In this document: piece by piece, positions 44,269 through 55,243 of the stretch
Layout: the number at the start of each line of letters is the position of its first letter
How positions within the stretch are numbered: the first letter of the stretch is position 1
From: Cricetomys ansorgei
Taxonomy: Eukaryota > Chordata > Mammalia > Rodentia > Nesomyidae
NCBI GenBank assembly: GCA_026225945.1
Contig: JAMJFZ010002307.1
Location: forward strand, 4,866,001 to 4,930,000
Reading direction: 5' to 3'
Length of the DNA stretch: 64,000 nucleotides
The notes under the pieces: model-generated
The model's input: the letters and a program-made list of their open reading frames with translations, nothing else
Database searches by the model: none
Told to the model about the DNA's origin: nothing
Translations under genes and position numbers: made by a program

Positions 44269-44308
<40 letters not shown>
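44209..44308 (+). repeat. (TG)n / (GA)n microsatellite
   Basis: TG-rich with a short GAGAGA interruption and a pure (TG)n at about 44271-44308. Confidence 0.95.
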
Positions 44309-44309
<1 letters not shown>

Positions 44310-44904
44310 CAGTCTACTTATCTACTTCTTGTCCCCTCTGTGGACTATTACATTAGGTCCCCTGTGTCTGAACTTGAAAGGCCACACCCTCACTTGTCAG
44401 TTTTTTACTACTACATTATCACACCTGATTTACAATTTCCAGGACATTTGGGGTCATGCAAATGCCCTAATCATCTATGCTTGAGATGTAGTATCAAAGC
44501 ATACAACATGGAAGCCAGGCCAAAGGAAATGGTGGGGTTAGGAGGGGACATTTCTCACAGGAGTGTTGTGGCTGGGCTGGCCTCAAAAGCACTTTCTATT
44601 AACACTCTGATCCAAACTGAGAAGTTAAAACAGTTTCCATGGATAAATACCTAACCTATAAACCTTCTTTTAAATGGGGAATGGGAGAGCACCTTAGCTA
44701 GGTATTTCTTATCTGATAGGTTTAATCACAGATTTAGAAATTCTAAACAGCTCTTTTTTATGATGAGAGGTAGCACTTATCTCGAACTGCAATAAAATAC
44801 TTCTGTAGCATTCAACAAATTAAAATATTTTCTCACATTAACTTAAATAAAAGAGCCTGTCACTGAGGATTTATAGGCCTTGTGTGTGTACATTTGTGTA
44901 TGGA
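44309..44904. other. unique sequence
   Basis: Nothing recognised. Confidence 0.4.
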
Positions 44905-45270
44905 GGATAAGTAGGTAGGTGGGAGATAGATAACAGATAGATAGGTGATAGATAGATGATAGATAGATAGATAGATAGATAGATGATAGATAGATAGATA
45001 GATAGATGATAGATAGTAGATAGATGATTGAAAGATTATAATATAGATAGATATAGATGATAGACACTAATTGCAAGATAGATGATAAAATAGATAAAGA
45101 GGAATAATAGAGAGATGAGAGGTAGATACATTAATGGCAGGTGAGAAATGATATAGCTAACAGATGGATGATAGACTGTAGATGGCAGGAAAAAGATGGC
45201 AGGTAGACACATTGATGGTAGATGACAAATAAATTGATAGATGATAGAGAGACAGAGAGATAGATGATAA
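44905..45270 (+). repeat. GATA tetranucleotide tract
   Basis: GATA and GATGATA units dense at 44930-45050, decaying into GGTAGA/GATGGCAG units to 45270. Tyr/Leu/Ser-rich minus-strand frames are artefacts. Confidence 0.95.
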
Positions 45271-45897
45271 CAGACGTGTTTATCTGAACCTAATGTATGT
45301 GAGCTCTGCACATAGTCAGGGTGCACCCCATACTTCTCATAAGGAAACTCTTCAAAAATGGATTTTTATAAGAAGCCCTTTCTACTTCTAAGTTTCCAAA
45401 AATATTTAATTAAATCAAATCTTCTGAATTTTAGTAACGTTTTCATCATTTTGAAAATTGTGTGTATATATATATATATCTTCTACAAATATCCTTTAAC
45501 ATATGTTTCTAAAATACAAGGAAGGCACATGGACCTGACAAAGCTGAAACCAAATGACAGGACACACTCAGAATAAGGTATGAAAACCTGGAGAATGCCT
45601 ATCAGTGACGGACTACATCTGGGATGCTCCGCCTCCCCAGTTGACAGCTTACATCCGGGATGCTCCACTTCCTCTGCATCTCTCTGAGTCCTCACCTGAT
45701 CTGCCCAATGCCACTCTCCCATTCTTCCTTCCCTCATTTTCTTAGCTTATGATACATTTTCTCTTTTATGTCTCTGGAAAGTATTTGAGCATCAGTTGTA
45801 CTGTACCCTTTTTGTGGAGTAGGCTCTAAAGCAACCGTGTTCGGGCAGAGAAAGAAGTATCAAAAGTCCCACAGATTTTGCCGTTGTTTCCATCATC
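45271..45897. other. unique sequence
   Basis: Contains a short (TA)n at about 45464-45479 and a near repeat 'acatctgggatgctccgcctcc' / 'acatccgggatgctccacttcc' at about 45617 and 45651 (34-bp step). No gene seen. Confidence 0.45.
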
Positions 45898-46035
45898 TTC
45901 GGAGGCAGTCTCACTCTGCAGTCAGGCTATCCTGAAACTCGCTGTCTTAGCCCAGGCTGGCCTTAAACCCATGGCGATCAACCTGGCTCAGCCTCTGAAG
46001 TTCTGAGATTACAGATATGAGACACTGTGCCTGAT
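45898..46035 (-). repeat. B1-like SINE (minus strand)
   Basis: 'ggcagtctcactctgcag', 'gcccaggctggccttaaacccatggcgatcaacctggctcagcctctgaagttctgagattacagatatgagacactgtgcc' is a reversed 7SL-type monomer. Confidence 0.75.
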
Positions 46036-46141
46036 TGGATTTTTTAAAATATAATCAAAGTCCTAATTTTTAATTGCAAATTATCCTTATTGTGAGATTT
46101 CAAAAGGAAATAGAAACTGGACTAAAAAATTTCAAAACACC

Positions 46142-46262
46142 AGTCAAGTCCAACATGGCAGTATGTGACTCTAACGCTAGCACACAGGAGGCTGAGGCAG
46201 GAGAATCACCACTCTGGCCTGGCTTATAGAGCATAAGGGCAGTAGGGCTAGACATCAAAACT
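46142..46262 (+). repeat. B1-like SINE, diverged
   Basis: 'caacatggcagtatgtgactctaacgctagcacacaggaggctgaggcaggagaatcacc' follows the B1/Alu-like order. Confidence 0.65.
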
Positions 46263-46282
46263 CTCTTAAATACTAAAATAAG

Positions 46283-46470
46283 GGCCAGACAGTTGAGCGG
46301 GTCAGGGCACTTCCTGTACTAGCAAAAAGATTTGTGTTGAGATTCCCAACCACCTTGTACAAAGCCAGACAGGATCGTAGGTGTCTGTCGCCCAGCTCTG
46401 GGTTAGGTGAAGACAGAGGGTCTCAGGCTTGCTGTCTCCAGCAGCAGAGGACACCTTACATCCTCTTCTC

Positions 46471-46504
<34 letters not shown>

Positions 46505-46550
46505 GGTACGGGGGTGCACACGTACACACTTACATAAATTAAAGTAAAAT
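46283..46550 (+). repeat. B2/B1 composite or B3-like SINE with (CA)n tail
   Basis: Decayed head 'gggccagacagttgagcgggtcagggcacttcctgtactagc', 'gtgttgagattcccaaccacc' and a pure (CA)n at about 46474-46502. Subfamily uncertain. Confidence 0.5.
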
Positions 46551-47577
46551 AAAACAGAGCAATAAAAAAGCAGTCTAGTCATGTGGTATATTTTCCCTTT
46601 TTTTCCAAAAATTGATATGTCGATGCCTTAATGATTCTAGACAAACATAGACTATAGGTGTTTCTGATATTTTTACAACCTGGTTTCTAAATGAAGTTTT
46701 TCTATTTTTCACTGGAAAGCAGAAAATGATCTTCGTAATGGCGTTACTCGCCGAGGGCTGTCAGAAGCACCCTGGACACTCTCATCTGTCCTCAGTGTCC
46801 CACGCCGCTCAGTGTTCTCCAGAAGGACAGGAAGCCTCGGTGGGTCTTACCCTGACCTGAGGAGACCTGAGTTTCTCTTCCAGTTCTATAAAAAGGAAAG
46901 GATGACGGCCATCCCTTAGATCAATCTCTCTTTACAAGCTCTGACTTTCAGAGCTGAATGCTGAAACAAATGGCTGATATTTAAATTGTAAGCCAGCGCA
47001 CTTCTTGGTAACCCCCTCTCCTCACGCACCTACACACACACACTCGCACAGTTTCCCTGCGTGCCCTGCCTGCATCACGACACTTGTATCTATCTCGCTC
47101 TGGACTGTTGAGGCCAACAATCAATAAAGCTCTCCTGTCACTTGATATTTCCTTTTATGCAATGTTGGTTAAAAATCACAATGCCAAAAATAAATGCTGA
47201 ATTTGATGCATATACCCTGCATAACCACAATATTTGTGACTAACGCAAGCTCCTCACACAGAAGGAACTCACCAGACACGAGTCTCCCATGCACCAAACT
47301 GTAACTAAATTAAAAGGGGTGAACTTGACAACAAAGAGGAAGAAAGTAAAGAATGCAAAGCAAGACGGAAGAGAAGGGATAGGTAGAAAGGTCCTGAATG
47401 TAAATAATCTACCACGGTGCTTTCAGTAAGATAAAGACACATAGCACCCTCCCAGCTAGCACACGCACAACAGAAAAACAAAAACCAGAAACAAGCCAGA
47501 GCCAGACAGAAGCCCAGCATGTAGATGCTCTGTACTGGAAGGGGTTTGGAGAGGGCTGAAGGAGGAAAGTATGGGAG
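46551..47577. other. unique sequence
   Basis: The segment at about 47090-47250 (tcaataaagctctcctgtca, 'gccaaaaataaatgctgaatttgatgcatata') has a conserved-looking AT-rich texture. Nothing else recognised. Confidence 0.4.
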
Positions 47578-47825
47578 GTGTTATGGCTTGAATCTGAAAT
47601 GTCTCCTACAGGCTTATGCTTCGAACAGTTGTTTCCCAGCTGGTGATGCTATTCTGAGGCTGTGGAGCCTTTGGGAGGTGGGGCCCAGCTGGCAGAAGCA
47701 GGTCTCTAGGGATGAGCCACTGAAGGTCTCAGCCCAGGCCCTCATCTGGCCTTTCTCTCCTTCGTTCTCTGCTCCCTGGTGGGCTGCGATGTGAACAGCC
47801 TCCACCACAGGCTCCCACGGCCGTG
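47578..47825 (+). repeat. ERVL/MaLR-like LTR fragment
   Basis: 'gttatggcttgaatctgaaatgtctcctacaggcttatgcttcgaacagttg', 'ttgggaggtggggcccagctgg', 'ctccctggtgggctgcgatgtgaacagcctccaccacaggctccca' follow a common rodent LTR of the MaLR-like type. Confidence 0.6.
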
Positions 47826-49384
47826 TCCGGGACCCCAGTGCTTCACACCTGAGGAAGGGGCAAAGCCTTCCCTGGGTGAGGCTCCAGGGGCTGGAAAAGT
47901 GTTCCTTCTGTCCAAATTTGAGTGTTCATGAATGCCTGACCAGAGTGTGCTGACCACCGCAGCTGCCTCTTTCCACAGGACTGCAACCTGAGACTGAGAG
48001 TAAACTTCACGAGCTTCCAGGCTGTGTGTTAGGTGCCCTCTGTCAGAGAGCACAGCTCACCCAAGCCCAGCTTTCCTGTATGTGTGGCTGCCGTTTCCTC
48101 ATCCTTCTGTCGCCCCACTCAAATTGCCACGGAGAACACGGTAAAGGGTGTTACACCTTTACCTCCCTAACCACTGCTCTTCTGGCTCAGAAAAGCCTTC
48201 GTACCTCCCCTCTGCCTTCTCTCTCCGCCAGTGACTTAGTTCAGCAATTCCCAGGCAGCCTGGTCCCAAAAGGCAACGGAACACACATCAGAGGACCGGG
48301 CTCCATTGAAGAGTCCCAGAAGGGAAATGAAAACCAAGCATGCTGGGATACTCTCACGTCTGTGAGTCTTCACCTTGTGTCTGAACAGCCTGCCTCGTTC
48401 TCCTCAGTTTCACGTCCATCAGAAGCCATTCCTCCGGACTTCAGCCCCGGCAGAAGAGTGCCACTGGTACCCACGTCTCAACAGAACACCTCGGTCCATC
48501 CCTCAGGATTGGCTGGACACTGACCATCCAAAACAGTTTGCATTGGAGGACCTCTCAGGGACTTGGTGCACAGGCCTGTACACCTCAGCCTGACAATCTG
48601 CCGTTGTGTTGAAAAGAAATACAGTTGGAGATAGTCCTTGAGACCAAACGTGTCATTTCCCTTGTCAAAATGAAAGCTGTAAATTTTAAAACTAATGCTT
48701 AATGTATCCAGATATTGAACACAGGGACTTTTATCCTCTGCTTAATGGTCTGTCTAAAAACATCAAAAAAGATTACTTAAGAACTCCAGGCCTCGAAGGT
48801 CCTATAAAATTACATGAATCTACCACCCCCACACACCATCTCTTCCAAGTTTTAAAAAATTTATTGGAAAACACTTATGCAATATTTTAAATATTCTTTT
48901 TTTTTCTTCCCCTCAGATACTAAGCCTGGTGTGCTTGATTGCTGGGGGGGGGAGGTTAAGAAAAGCAATGGGGTATGATGAAATTTTATTAGATTAGAAT
49001 CTAAGAATTTAATAGCATCTACTTCTGGGAATGGAAGCAACCCTTATTCAGCATCTTCTAGAACAAGGAAAATGCACAAGCCAGGCTCTCCCTTTTTTAA
49101 CTTAGCATCACAGTAAGGACAGGTGATTCTTTGGCTCTCTAAAATTCAGATGTGTGTGGGGATCCGATTAACACTGAAGCGTGGAGAAGGTACTTCAAAG
49201 CCAGAGAGAGAGTTCAAATATAATTGTTTTCTCCAGTAAAGGGAGACCCGTAGTAAAAGGGGAACTGCTGTGATTTTAGGGGTGGAAAAGTTGGAAAGCT
49301 GGACCTCAAGATTACCACCTCCCCCACAAAGAACCACAAAGATTACTAATCTGAGAGGCCTTTCACACCTACTCCATAGGTGTG
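47826..49384. other. unique sequence
   Basis: No repeat recognised. The 165-codon plus frame at 48026-48523 shows no domain, codon bias or splice context, so it is left uncalled. Confidence 0.4.
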
Positions 49385-49655
49385 AGCTGTGGAGATGGCG
49401 GAGTGGGGAAAACGCTGCTGCTGCAGCATGTAGACCTGAGCTTGATCCCCAGAACCCGTGTGAAATAGTTGGGCATGGCGAGACACTCTTGTAATCCCAG
49501 CACTGGGGAAGTGGGCACAAGCAGATCCTCCACGGCCCTGGTCAGCCCCCCTAGTCAAAGCAGCGGATTCCAGGTAATATTAATGACTCTGTTGCAAAAA
49601 ATTAAGGTGGGGACAACTGAGGAAGACATCTGAAGCATGCACGCACACACAGACA
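49385..49655 (+). repeat. B2/B1 composite SINE
   Basis: Head 'gagctgtggagatggcggagtgg', 'tagacctgagcttgatccccagaacccgtgtg', B1-like 'gttgggcatggcgagacactcttgtaatcccagcactggggaagtggg', then 'aaggtggggacaactgaggaagacatctgaagcatgcacgcacac'. One of the clearest copies of this family here. Confidence 0.85.
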
Positions 49656-50887
49656 CACACACAAAACCACCCACAGACAGAACATCAGTGGTCAGTTACA
49701 ACACAGTTTGCTTTCAGCACTATAGTGACATAGCCCTAAAAGGTCCTTGCTGATAGAAGCAGAATCTTCGTGGTCTCTAGCATCTAGGAAGAATGTTAGT
49801 TGCTGTTCTGCTTCTGGTTTCTTGTACCACGGTGACCTTTTTTATATGATGGCAAGCATGAGCCGCCGTGGAGTTTGGATGGGTGGAGACTGCTTTCAGC
49901 TATGCTGTTAAGTCGCCCTCTCCCCCAAAGAGCAGAGTCATTAACTGGGGAACTCGATGTTTGGAAAGTGGAGACCTTCCAAGTTCCTCCCGAATGCAAA
50001 ATTTCCAATATTTTGAAAGCACCACAGAGTCACTGATGGCAACTGCATCATTTGCTTTATTTACCTGAAGAGTGCTCTCCTGCGCGTGTGTTTTTGATAA
50101 AAAAATAACTCTGCTCTAGGCCCTCACATGCCAGGGCCCTACTTTAATGCCCCGGCACTTTGGCGCATGTCTGTCTTGCCTAGAACACCTCTGCCTCATT
50201 AGGAATCGCTTTTCTCCTGGGCGAAGGCAGCAGCCAATGGGTTAATGAGGTTGGGAAGCCTCCGCCTGTCAGCAGCTGCTTAAGCAGCAGGTTAGGGAAG
50301 CTCTGTTGATTTTCATTCTCCACTGCTGTGAGACGGAGGATCAGGACACAGGAGGAGTCTAGTCAGGCCAAAACCTGTGCTCTCCAACAAAAGAAAAAGC
50401 AATGCAGCCCATGCCCCAGGGCAACAAGTCCTCCGTGATGCGGGGTACAATGGCAAAGTCCAAATATAATTACAGGCTATAAGGGGTTGAAATGAGGCAG
50501 CAGGAAGGTCCGTCACTGTTCCGATGATTCTCTATTGTAGAAATTGAAGATTCCACAGGAACCAGTCTAGAATCCACAATAGTTACTTGAACTATGATTA
50601 TACATATCTTCGTTAATGTGATTAGCCAGTCCGTAGTATTTCTTAACTGGTCACTTTTGATCTCTGAGACCATTTTTGGGATGCAAATACAGAGAGACAG
50701 ACAGATAGACAGACACCCATGTATAAATCTACTAAGAATATATAATGCTTTTTAACCAAAATCGTGTTTTCAAAGATGTAACGATATTCAAACAAGAGTA
50801 AATTCTTCAAGTTATGGTCATTTGTTCAACAATGTGATCAACCAAGAACATCTCTTTCTTTGATCCAACATCTAAAATTTTTGTTTC
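49656..50887. other. unique sequence with promoter-like patch
   Basis: At about 50060-50300 the sequence is less AT-rich, has CCAAT (agccaatggg), ggttaatgagg and an E-box-rich cagcagctgcttaagcagc. A candidate regulatory patch. Otherwise nothing recognised. Confidence 0.35.
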
Positions 50888-50985
50888 ATATTTTTGAGAC
50901 AGGGTTGTACTCTGTAGCCCAGGCTGGCCTCTGGCTCACAGCAATCTTCCACCCGCACCGCCAAGATCACTGCTGACATCTAAGT
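50888..50985 (-). repeat. B1 SINE fragment (minus strand)
   Basis: tttgagacagggttgtactc, 'tgtagcccaggctggcctctggctcacagcaatcttcc' is the reversed 3-prime half of a B1. Confidence 0.8.
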
Positions 50986-51716
50986 TAACACCCTAAAGCT
51001 TTGCACTTCCACCATCTCCCCCATTCACTGAGATCGTGTGTAAAACTTCAGACTCACGCAGCTCACCTGGAATGCATCTGTGTGGGATCCTAGAACTCAC
51101 ATTTCCAGTAATTCCCACTCTGGCTGCGTCTACCATGGCAGCCACGTTTGGAGTGGTCCAACACCGGGATGGCTCATTCTTAACATTCTCCTGCCTCCGC
51201 CTCCTTTGCTGGGCTTCTCTATGACATCAAACTCAGCACGCTGTCAGGCTTTGGAACCCTACAATCCCTCCCGAGCTACCGCATTCAGCCCCATGACTCT
51301 GAGTGATCTCTCCTAGCTGGTACAGTATGATCCCCCTGCCCCACCCCCTGAAAAAAAAAATGCATGACTGAGCATCTACTTCTAGCCAATAGCTGCCTCT
51401 CCCTTCAACCCCACCCCTGATCCTCTCCAGTGTCCTCTTAACAGCTTACAAAGTTGCCAGACCTGTATCCTTAGTCATCCTTCAGTCTCCCCCTCTGACA
51501 TCCCACTCCAGCCTGGGGACCAACCTTGCTCGCTCACCCTTTAAATGCCCCAGAACCCAGTCTCTTCCTACTACTCATCCAGCCAAATCCTACCTGCTCT
51601 TGCCTGCATTATCAGAGCTCCCAGTAGAGTGCCTCATTCACTGCTGCTTACTCAGAAGAAAATGAGCGATCCTTTGAAATATATATTACCTCTCTTGCCT
51701 TTTCATCCAGAACTCT
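50986..51716. other. unique sequence, C/T-rich on plus
   Basis: No repeat firmly recognised; parts may be an old L2 in antisense. Confidence 0.35.
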
Positions 51717-51724
51717 CTCTACAT

Positions 51725-51923
51725 CAGTGGTTCTCAACCTTCCTAATGCTGTGGCCCTTTAATACAGTTCCTTGTGTTGTGGTGACCCTCAACCAAAAAA
51801 TTACTCTCGTTGCTACTGCATAACTGTAATTTTGCTATTCTTATGAATCATAAATATCTGATATGCAGATGGTCTTAGGTGACTCCTGTGAAAGGGCCGT
51901 GACCTACAGGTTGAGAACTGCTG
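51725..51923 (+). mobile_element. hAT DNA transposon (URR1-type, non-autonomous) with 8-bp TSD
   Basis: 199 bp with terminal inverted repeats cagtggttctcaacct at the left and ggttgagaactgctg at the right. It is flanked by ctctacat on both sides (51717-51724 and 51924-51931), a perfect 8-bp duplication typical of hAT transposition. Internal 'gctgtggccctttaatacagttcc' and 'tgtaattttgctattcttatgaatcataaatatctgatatgcag' match the ubiquitous rodent repeat URR1. No transposase; it must have moved in trans. Confidence 0.93.
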
Positions 51924-51931
51924 CTCTACAT

Positions 51932-52470
51932 GATTCAAGATAAAACTCAGGTGGCCTTACACTATCGCATTACGTAAACGGGATCTGACTACTTCCCCTT
52001 ATACCTCCCTCACAGTAAGCTAGAGATTTCCCCCTCACTTCCTCTCATCACACTGGTCTCTCTGAGTCTCCTTCCCTTCACCTGTTTCTGCCTCAGGGCC
52101 ATGACACATGCCATCTCCTCTGTGTGAAATATTCCTGTGTTTTATTTACAGGGTCTGTGCCTCACACTGTCTCCACTGCTCACATGTCCACAGAAAGAGC
52201 ATCTCTCTACTGACCAGCAGCACTGAGTTCCCCCAGCCCAGTGGTGCAGATCTCTGATGTGCATCTTTCTCTGCCCACCATTTTGTCTTGGTACCACCAT
52301 GGCCAAGCATTATATGTGACCCTGCCCATGGCCTGGAATGCCAGCTTCACAAAGAAACCTCTCGCATTATTCCATCTCTAACACCAGGAACCCCTGCCTG
52401 GCCTATCCTAGGAGCCTGGCATATGTTCATTGATGATATAAATGAGCAGTGTACCTTAATCTGTCAGAAC
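51932..52470. repeat. possible L2-type ancient repeat region
   Basis: Phrases such as 'tgcctcagggccatgacacatgccatctcctctgtgtgaaatattcc' and 'ggagcctggcatatgttcattgatgatataaatgagcag' resemble L2 in antisense. Tentative. Confidence 0.35.
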
Positions 52471-55017
52471 TGACCCATCACTTTTCCTCTCTAGCAACAG
52501 TCAGTCACCTTTCTAAGCATGAACATTGTTTCAGTGCAGGTGCAACAGGTTTGCAATACTTAAAAGAATGACTTGAGTGATTCAATTAAGTAAAAATTAT
52601 GCAAAAAACACTGCACAGGTTTTAGCAAGTTTCTGCAAAATCCCCATTCCGTCCTGCTTTTCATACCCTTTTTTCCCAGACCCTTTGGTTCTTTGGTCCC
52701 CAAAAATATAAGCCTGAGAAACGTAAACCCTAAGCAGAGAAGGAGCTGCTGAGTCTTTATATCAAGCTGATTGGGCACAGGTGGCCAGTGTGTTGGACAA
52801 ATAATGTAAATTTTTAAACATTGAATAACTGCATAAAGTAATACTGCCTATGTGCAGTGGTACCACGATTAATTAGCAAGCTCAGGACTCCTCACACTTG
52901 AGAAATACAAGAGAGTCTGAGAGTCAGGTAAAGGAACCAGTATTAAAATAGCTTTACAAAAACAGACTCATAGTCACCATTGGTCCCCTGCACTGAAAAG
53001 AAAAAATGTATTTGAGCTTAAAATGACTCTTCTCTGTAGCTTTCTACCCAACTCGGTTTAATTTCACTCAAGTCGGGTTAAAACGCTTCAACTCAAGCCC
53101 AGCCTTTTCAATGACATTGACTGTTGAGCCTGGAGACCATGCTGCATGTTTTCTAATGTTATTTGTCGGACTGAAGCTTGCAATGAAAAGCAACTATTAA
53201 AGAAAAATAAATGTGTGCAGAGATTAGAGTCCGCATTTTGAAATGTCAGTAAATACAATATTTTTATGACAGATCATAATGACTTGTAAAAGGCAGCCAT
53301 ATGTGTATCAAGCTCTTAATCCTCCTAATTTTTTTTTCCTTTGGGGGAAAAAAAAACATTTCATTTTTCAATCTAAAGATAACAGGACTAAATGAGAAGC
53401 TTCCTTTGATTCTGGAGAGGAATTCAGAGAAAATCAGACATCCTCAGCCCATAGATTTCTCTTTCAAAGAGAAACAACGGGGGCATTTCCCGCTTGTACA
53501 CTACTGTCATGTCACAACACCCAGAGCCACAGAGATATGAGAAAAAGAAATCAAGGCTAGAACATTAGAGCCAGCTCGCCCAACTTTAATGTGCTGCTTC
53601 GCTACTTAGCGGTCCTCCAGGCAGTTCGCAGGTATACTTTCACAAATGGCACCATTAACAGAATTTTACATGCCCAGGTCACTTGACTTTGATTCCAAAG
53701 AAGTCTTGAAAACGTTGTATGAATGACAGCCTTGAGGCTATGGCCCCGACAGACAGCTACTTCTGGGGAGTAGAGGTGATTCTTGACATAACCACAGATG
53801 GTTTGGGGCAGTTTATAGACAAAGAACAAAGGCAAGTGAGGGTCTTTCTGCAAGCCACCCAGCGCACTGAGTGTTTCAGAGTGAGATCAAAGCAATATCA
53901 TAGGGCCAGCCGGGCATTTTCCTAAGAGCTTGTACCTCTGCTTAGAAGTGATCACGCACTTAGCGGTCATCACCAACCTCTACATTTCATGCGTCTTCGC
54001 ACACTCACTGCTTCTCCAAACGTGTTGAAATTACATCTCAGGCATAAGCTCTCTTTTGTTCCAATGCCAGTCTGTAACAGATCTTTACATGAACAAAAGC
54101 TCCTGTCTTTACAATAACCATCTTTCTTTAGAACAGGCATGTGATATACTTTTGGGATGCCAAACCACACAATGGAGAGAAACCAAATAATTCCAGTGAG
54201 GTTTGACGAGCCTTCAGCAAATCCAACAACAATTCCAGTCACCTGTCAATCAGGAAGTATCGCATAAAGAACTGAGGGGCACTGGTACTGTCTATTACCT
54301 GAGCCATTATTTGGGTTCACTTGAGATTTTTTAAAAAAATATAGAATGAATGCATTCAATGATTGTTTGAATTGCTGCCGTGTGCTCTGTCATAAACGGC
54401 TTATGGATAACCATCAATTGGTGCCGCTCATCAGTCTAACAAGTTCAATGTACTACTCGGAGCAAGGGATGACTATTTATTTAACAGCTCTTGGCAGGAA
54501 AATTTGTTGCATGCCACAACTTCACAAAGAACATTAAAATCAATGACAATTTACAAACCAAAGGCTGGGAATTATGCTTTGGATTCCCATAATTCATCAG
54601 AATAAAGCTGTCAGATACCTTTTATTATAAATTAATAGCCTGTTGTCGGAGGGCACGTTGGTACAGATGTTTTTGTCAGTTCGGTACTGACATCTAGTGG
54701 ACGATGAGAAACACTCCCCGTGTCTTTCCCAAACCCCAGACTATCCCTTTCCTGAAACGTCTGTTGCTGCTACATCTGTTTTAAGAGTTTTATCATGCAA
54801 GAAATTGTATTTGAGTTTAAGATTTGCACATTTACATTGGAGCCGATACATTTTTCACAAGTTTGAACTTTGTGTGGTAAACATTGACAATATGATTTAA
54901 CATAATTTAAAGGCTACTCAGTGATTACAACTTTTACTTTGAAAAAAAATCAGTATTTTAAACCTTTGTGGGGGGCTAATTACTTAAAATTCCCTACTAT
55001 TAAATTAATTCTACTAG
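52471..55017. other. unique sequence rich in candidate conserved noncoding blocks
   Basis: The longest repeat-free stretch here. Blocks at about 53040-53330 and 54300-54710 are AT-rich with TAAT/ATTA cores and retained CpGs. Two minus-strand open frames (53602-53853, 53970-54242) lie between but show no recognised domain, so no CDS is called. Confidence 0.4.
54685..54702 (-). promoter_or_regulatory. CTCF-like site
   Basis: The minus strand reads gtccactagatgtcagta, close to the CTCF core CCACTAGATGGCAG with one mismatch in the GGC. It sits at the edge of a conserved-looking block. Binding is inference. Confidence 0.3.
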
Positions 55018-55243
55018 AACCTGTAGAGGTTCCATGGTAAGAGCACTTGCTACCCTTGCAGGGACCCCAGTTCAGTACCTAGCACCCACATGATGACCTA
55101 CACAGCTGAACCTCCAGCAGGAGGTACACCAGGGGATCCAGCACCAGCTTCTGGCCTCTTCAGGAGTCTGTACACATCTGGTGCATACTCATATACTCAG
55201 GCGCACACACACATACATAAAATAAAGCTTTTTAAAAATATAT
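55018..55243 (+). repeat. B3 SINE
   Basis: 'gaggttccatggtaagagcacttgctacccttgcagggaccccagttcagtacctagcacccacatgatgacc', 'ccagcttctggcctcttcaggagtctgtacacatctggtgc' and a 'cataaaataaagcttt' tail. Confidence 0.85.

Noticed and set aside
48026..48523. 165-codon plus frame
   Set aside because: Serine/proline-rich without recognisable motifs, and no splice or promoter context. Longest-frame statistics over 64 kb allow such cases.
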